Positions 13,490 to 14,150 of a stretch of DNA of 14,150 nucleotides are shown here, piece by piece. The translations under genes were made by a program, and so were the position numbers. Origin of the DNA: Clostridia bacterium (lineage in GTDB: Bacteria; Bacillota; Clostridia; Christensenellales; Borkfalkiaceae); NCBI GenBank assembly GCA_017616925.1, contig JAFZXG010000128.1, forward strand, positions 1 to 14,150, read 5' to 3'. Each line of letters starts with the position of its first letter. The first letter of the stretch is position 1. The notes under the pieces were generated by a model. That model had not been told where the DNA came from. It saw only the letters and a program-made list of their open reading frames with translations, and did not search any database.

Positions 13490-14150
13490 CAGTCAAAAAG
13501 ACGATAGGGATCGTCGTACTCGCTTTCGTAATGGCGTTGTCGGTTTGCGCGGGTATCGCGATGAGCGTTGCCAAAGCCGCCGTATTCACGAACAACCTGT
13601 TCTACTCGTCGGGCGTGAATCTTACCAACAACACGTCGATAACGCAGGGCGGGCGCAACGGTACTCTGGCGTCGCCGTTAAGGAGCGGTGCGTACCTTAA
13701 GGTAGATCGCGACCTGGTGGGACTTACGAGTCTGGAGTTCGGTATCGCTGATCCGGACGCAATGGACGACTTCGTCGTATCGTTCAACGGAGAATACGAC
13801 GGTTTTTCCGTCGATATCGAAAAGAGCGGAAACGGTTTCGTCGCGACGGTCGTGGAATCGGGCGAAGTCTTGGGCGAGGCTTCGATAGCCGACGCTAAAA
13901 ATATCGCGCTTTCGTTCGACGCGAACGGCAAGGAGGTAGCGTTGAACGGTGTGAAAGTGTGCGGCGTACGGTCCGTTATGCCGACTTACGAAATGGTGAT
14001 CGATTTCGAAAGTGCCGACGGTACGGGCGACGATATCATACTGTACGCGATAAACGAACACAGTTTGGCACAACCCATAATGACGAACAGAAGCGGCCCC
14101 ACCATTTTTTCCGAATTTTCGGTAAAGGGCGTGGTGAACAACTTCTACAC
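13480..14150 (+). CDS. secreted protein, N-terminal part (runs off window end)
   Basis: An open frame of 223 codons with no stop before the window end. ATG 13480 has GGAGG (13465-13469) at good spacing. The N-terminus is a clear signal peptide: basic MRNAVKK, a hydrophobic core to about residue 25, and a likely cleavage after the AKA at about 31-33. The mature part is rich in Gly, Asn, Ser and Val with alternating strand-like segments (LTSLEFGI, VVSFNGEYDGFSVDI, EMVIDFES), which suggests a beta-sandwich, perhaps lectin- or carbohydrate-binding-like. I do not recognise the family, and no catalytic motif is visible in this part. It follows the second permease by 56 bp in the same direction, so it may be co-transcribed and act on the importer's substrate outside the cell. 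Confidence 0.82.
   Translation, partial: MRNAVKKTIGIVVLAFVMALSVCAGIAMSVAKAAVFTNNLFYSSGVNLTNNTSITQGGRNGTLASPLRSGAYLKVDRDLVGLTSLEFGIADPDAMDDFVVSFNGEYDGFSVDIEKSGNGFVATVVESGEVLGEASIADAKNIALSFDANGKEVALNGVKVCGVRSVMPTYEMVIDFESADGTGDDIILYAINEHSLAQPIMTNRSGPTIFSEFSVKGVVNNFY

Overview
The window looks like chromosomal DNA from a Gram-positive, Clostridia-like anaerobe, probably an uncultured gut lineage. This is inferred from the AGGAGG-type ribosome sites, a DegV protein, a membrane-anchored XRE regulator, a solo ECF-transporter S component, and a sugar ABC importer encoded without its own ATPase. No rRNA, tRNA, CRISPR array or insertion sequence was seen.

Layout. (1) 42-893, minus strand: a DegV-family lipid-binding protein. 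(2) 894-1108: a divergent regulatory region with several CTACC/GGTAG inverted repeats and a strong extended -10 promoter. (3) 1109-2608, plus: an XRE/HTH regulator with four membrane helices, then an unrecognised membrane-anchored extracytoplasmic protein, ending at a good terminator (2652-2681). (4) 2764-8652, plus: a tightly packed operon. It starts with a near-consensus promoter and a 35-codon truncated copy of the glycerate kinase 5' end. It then encodes a LarA-family nickel-pincer hydroxyacid racemase, an ECF S component, the full glycerate kinase, and a cytoplasmic GH78-like alpha-L-rhamnosidase. (5) 8665-9531, minus, convergent: an AraC-family regulator with a perfect TTGACA-17-TATAAT promoter placed so that transcription should start on the A of its ATG. 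(6) 9538-9741: a shared regulatory region with a long dyad and a 5'-UTR hairpin. (7) 9742-14150, plus: a lipoprotein solute-binding protein, two MalF/MalG-type permeases, and the start of a secreted protein that runs off the window. Its ribosome-binding region is tandemly duplicated.

How it may work together (inference). The importer brings in an oligosaccharide under AraC control. The rhamnosidase, which has no signal peptide, would trim it in the cytoplasm. The LarA homologue could interconvert stereoisomers of a 2-hydroxyacid formed downstream, and glycerate kinase would phosphorylate D-glycerate into lower glycolysis. Because the racemase gene sits in the same operon as glycerate kinase, a nickel-dependent glycerate racemase (L- to D-glycerate) feeding the kinase is the most interesting testable idea here. 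The most unusual DNA-level observations are the glycerate kinase 5' fragment that opens the operon, the two regulators that appear to be leaderless, and the tandem duplication of a translation initiation region.
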